Below are positions 61,780 to 64,000 of a stretch of DNA of 64,000 bases, piece by piece; positions within the stretch are counted from its first letter, which is position 1; every line of letters begins with the position of its first letter. Both the position numbers and the translations under genes were made by a program. The stretch is from Butyricicoccus intestinisimiae (lineage in GTDB: Bacteria > Bacillota > Clostridia > Oscillospirales > Butyricicoccaceae): NCBI RefSeq assembly GCF_018918345.1, contig NZ_JAHLQI010000005.1, positions 1 through 64,000 on the forward strand. Reading direction: 5' to 3'. The notes under the pieces are model-generated. The model was not told where the DNA came from, did not search any database, and was given only the letters and a program-made list of their open reading frames with translations.

Positions 61780-62933
61780 GAAACAGCAGGCGAAACAGCC
61801 GCAATGCAAAAACACGTCGGTCCGGAACGGGGAACGCTTCTCGCAATCGAGCGCCGCGCCGCGAACCGTATCATTCATCCGGTGCATCCCGCACCGGCGC
61901 GCGTTCCCGCCGCGCCCTCGTGGAACGGCAGAAAAAGAAAAAGCGCAGACGCATGATTTCGCGCATTGGCATTGCGGTGCTGGTACTGCTTGCCATTGTC
62001 TTTGCGCCGACGATTTTCTTTCAGGTGTCGAAAATCAATGTGACGGGCGATACGCGCTATACGAGTGAACAGCTCATCAAGTCAACCGGCGTCAAGCAGG
62101 GCGATAATATGTTCTTTCTGGATACCGAGCAGATTGCAGCGGATTTGAAAGACGAATATCCGTATTTGGACACCGTCAAGCTGCGCCGTAAGCTGCCGAG
62201 CACGCTGCAAATAGAGGTGAATGACCGCACAGCGGCGCTGTCTATCGAGCAGAACGGAAAATATCTGATTTTGGATATGTCCGGCAAGGTGCTGGAAAAA
62301 ACAAAATCCGCCGCGAAGGGCACGGCAAAAGTGACCGGTGTGCCGATGAAGGGGTTGCATGTCGGCGATACTGTTGATGAGGACAAATATGGAAAGGCGG
62401 CTTCTGTCATGAAGCTGCTGGAACTGACGGATCAGTACGGCATGAAGAAACACATCAAGACAATTGATGTGGAAAAGGCGTATGATGTCCGCGTGACGTA
62501 TGACAAAAGGTATACGATTTTACTCGGTGCACTGGAGGAAAGCAATCTGGAACACAAAATTCAGTTCCTCAAAGCGATTCTCAAAGAACCGTCCCTGCCG
62601 GAGAGCGGCGTGATTGATTTGACCGACGAAAAGGAAGCGCGTTACCGTCCGACGGAGGATACGACTTCCGATGTTGTCATCAAGGAGGAAGAACTGGATA
62701 AGGCTGCGGGGACTGCCGAGACCAAGACAGAGTCCGCAGACAGCACCGATACAGAAAGCACCGACGCAAACAGCACCGATGCAGACAGCACCGATGCAGA
62801 CAGCACGGACGATTCCTCGAACTCGACCAAACAGGCCGACACGGACAACGGCTCGGAAGACAAAACCGACAGCAGTGCAGGCGGCAACAGCGAGTCGGAC
62901 GGCGACAGCACGGCAGAGGCGGCGAATGATTGA
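61776..62933 (+). CDS. ftsQ: Cell-division protein FtsQ/DivIB with long acidic repeat tail
   Basis: A 385-residue bitopic protein. A very basic cytoplasmic part (about 1-58) and one transmembrane helix (about 60-80) are followed by a POTRA domain (FQVSKINVTGDTRYTSEQL) and the FtsQ beta domain. The last ~80 residues are an acidic, Ser/Thr/Asp-rich tail. This contains five STDxx units encoded by 15-base repeats at 62742-62816 and is unusual for the family. GTG start overlaps the murG stop. Confidence 0.92.
   Translation: MRNSRRNSRNAKTRRSGTGNASRNRAPRREPYHSSGASRTGARSRRALVERQKKKKRRRMISRIGIAVLVLLAIVFAPTIFFQVSKINVTGDTRYTSEQLIKSTGVKQGDNMFFLDTEQIAADLKDEYPYLDTVKLRRKLPSTLQIEVNDRTAALSIEQNGKYLILDMSGKVLEKTKSAAKGTAKVTGVPMKGLHVGDTVDEDKYGKAASVMKLLELTDQYGMKKHIKTIDVEKAYDVRVTYDKRYTILLGALEESNLEHKIQFLKAILKEPSLPESGVIDLTDEKEARYRPTEDTTSDVVIKEEELDKAAGTAETKTESADSTDTESTDANSTDADSTDADSTDDSSNSTKQADTDNGSEDKTDSSAGGNSESDGDSTAEAAND
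62742..62816 (+). repeat. 15-bp tandem repeat in ftsQ coding for STDxx
   Basis: Units of AGCACCGATGCAGAC type occur five times in frame (STDTE, STDAN, STDAD, STDAD, STDDS), two of them identical at base level, so copy number may vary between strains. Confidence 0.85.
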
Positions 62934-62994
62934 TGCGCACGGCGCGGGTTCGGTTAAAAATAAGAACTTTTTTTGAAGAATGCACCTTCTTGTC

Positions 62995-63023
62995 TTGCCA
63001 AAACGGCGGGAAAGAGGTAAAAT
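62995..63023 (+). promoter_or_regulatory. Promoter of ftsZ
   Basis: TTGCCA at 62995-63000 and TAAAAT at 63018-63023, 17-base spacing, within the 187-base ftsQ-ftsZ gap. Confidence 0.65.
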
Positions 63024-63041
63024 GAAGAAAATGGATTCGAA

Positions 63042-63064
63042 GTGCCTGTCCGCGGGACGGGCGC
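63042..63064 (+). other. Hairpin in the ftsZ leader
   Basis: GTGCCTGTCC pairs with GGACGGGCGC (three G-U pairs) around a GCG loop, just downstream of the predicted start of transcription and without a T run, so it is not a terminator. It could stabilise or regulate ftsZ mRNA. Confidence 0.5.
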
Positions 63065-63120
63065 CTCGGTTTGAGACGAAATAAAATTTACTTCATATAA
63101 AACGACGGAGGAGATCAAAC

Positions 63121-64000
63121 ATGGGTTTCGAGTTTGAAATGGATTACGATTCCGTTGTCAACATCAAGGTTATCGGTGTTGGCGGCGGCGGCAATAACGC
63201 GGTGAATCGAATGGTCACCAGCGGTCTGCAGGGTGTTGAGTTTATTGCAATCAATACCGATAAGCAGGCGCTGAATCGTTCGGAGGCTTCTGTAAAGATT
63301 CAGGTTGGCACCAAGCTGACCAAGGGACAGGGCGCAGGCTCCCGTCCGGAGATCGGCCGCAAGGCTGCAGAAGAGAGCCGCGAGGATATCAACAAGGCAC
63401 TGGAAGGTGCTGACATGGTATTTATCACCGCAGGCATGGGCGGCGGCACGGGTACCGGCGGTGCACCGGTTGTCGCACAGATCGCACGGGAAATGGGCAT
63501 TCTGACTGTCGGCGTTGTTACCAGACCGTTTGGTTTTGAAGGCAAGAAGCGCATGGAACAGGCAAACGCAGGCATTGATCAGCTCAAGGAAAATGTTGAC
63601 TCTCTGATCGTTATTCCGAACGAGCGCCTGAAGTATGTATCGGATCAGAAGATCAGCTTCAAAAACGCATTTGAAATCGCAGATAATGTCCTGCATCAGG
63701 CAGTGGCTTCGATCTCCGAACTGATTACCGTTCCGGGTCTCATCAACTTGGACTTTGCCGATGTTACCTCCATCATGAAGGGCGCAGGCTTTGCACACAT
63801 GGGCGTTGGCTCTGCTGCCGGCAAGGACAAGGCTGAGGAAGCTGCAAAGATGGCAATTCAGTCTCCGCTGCTGGAAAGCTCCATCAACGGCGCACACGGT
63901 GTCATTCTGTCTGTCATTGGTTCCGAGGACATCGAGCTGGATGAGATTGAGCAGGCTGCAAGCATGATTCAGGCAGCAGCACATCCGGATGCACACATCA
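63121..64000 (+). CDS. ftsZ: Cell-division GTPase FtsZ (5' part, runs off the window)
   Basis: The first 293 residues of FtsZ. The GTP loop is GGGTGTGG at 107-114, and further motifs are [14 protein letters not shown] near the start, [17 protein letters not shown] and the synergy-loop region [11 protein letters not shown]. It polymerises into the Z-ring that positions the enzymes encoded upstream. GGAGG lies 9 bases before the ATG. The C-terminal FtsA/SepF-binding tail is outside the window. Confidence 0.98.
   Translation, partial: MGFEFEMDYDSVVNIKVIGVGGGGNNAVNRMVTSGLQGVEFIAINTDKQALNRSEASVKIQVGTKLTKGQGAGSRPEIGRKAAEESREDINKALEGADMVFITAGMGGGTGTGGAPVVAQIAREMGILTVGVVTRPFGFEGKKRMEQANAGIDQLKENVDSLIVIPNERLKYVSDQKISFKNAFEIADNVLHQAVASISELITVPGLINLDFADVTSIMKGAGFAHMGVGSAAGKDKAEEAAKMAIQSPLLESSINGAHGVILSVIGSEDIELDEIEQAASMIQAAAHPDAHI

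Overview
The window looks like a chromosomal segment of a spore-forming, Gram-positive Clostridia, most likely of the Oscillospiraceae/Butyricicoccaceae side. The evidence is moderate GC, strong GGAGG-type ribosome binding sites, sporulation genes (spoIVA, a sipL-like gene, spoVM, ylbJ, yqfC, yqfD), a pyrophosphate-type phosphofructokinase, SLH-domain exported proteins and a division/cell-wall cluster in Firmicutes order. Genus placement is inference. I see no rRNA, insertion sequence, CRISPR array or replication origin. One tRNA gene is present.

Layout. 1-9600: end of a sugar ABC importer and an AraC regulator, then small single genes (isochorismatase-like hydrolase, Xre repressor, archaeal-type phosphoglycerate mutase, TagD-like cytidylyltransferase), a phage-type lysis cassette with no phage genes around it (XhlA-like, SPP1-type holin, C39-like lysin), an amidohydrolase and a Crp/Fnr regulator. 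9989-16514: a spore-coat basement region, with sipL-like and spoIVA as one operon and spoVM about 4 kb away, plus a HAD protein, a MATE pump and a LytTR/DUF3021 regulatory pair. 16698-26860: metabolism, with divergent PPi-PFK and class II aldolase, branched-chain aminotransferase, an ABC importer with two tandem binding domains fused to its permease, an IMP dehydrogenase of unusual type and TrpB2. 26954-32062: an unknown gene, tRNA-Leu, lrgAB, a cold-shock protein, a DMT exporter and an ABC-2 exporter.

32376-39013: exported and envelope proteins (ricin-type lectin with papain-like domain, transglutaminase-SLH protein, D,D-carboxypeptidase, YlbJ). 39106-43805: the yqfC-yqfD-phoH-ybeY-era-recO run. 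43818-50765: DUF1648 protein, mutS2, an HPr-like protein with Tyr at position 15, uvrC, rsmD, coaD and a coiled-coil protein. 51047-64000: the dcw cluster mraZ-rsmH-ftsL / spoVD(ftsI)-murE-murF-mraY-ftsW-murG-ftsQ-ftsZ. It has no murD or murC, and a terminator plus a new promoter separates ftsL from the penicillin-binding protein.

Functionally the right third makes the septum and peptidoglycan. The left-centre holds parts that turn a polar septum into a coated forespore: SpoVM marks the forespore membrane, SpoIVA polymerises on it and the SipL-like protein links to SpoIVA. Observations most worth following are the short spoVM, the LytTR operator-like repeats with a 21-bp period, the isolated lysis cassette, the His15-to-Tyr HPr-like protein, the recently homogenised tandem binding domains and the protozoan-like IMP dehydrogenase.
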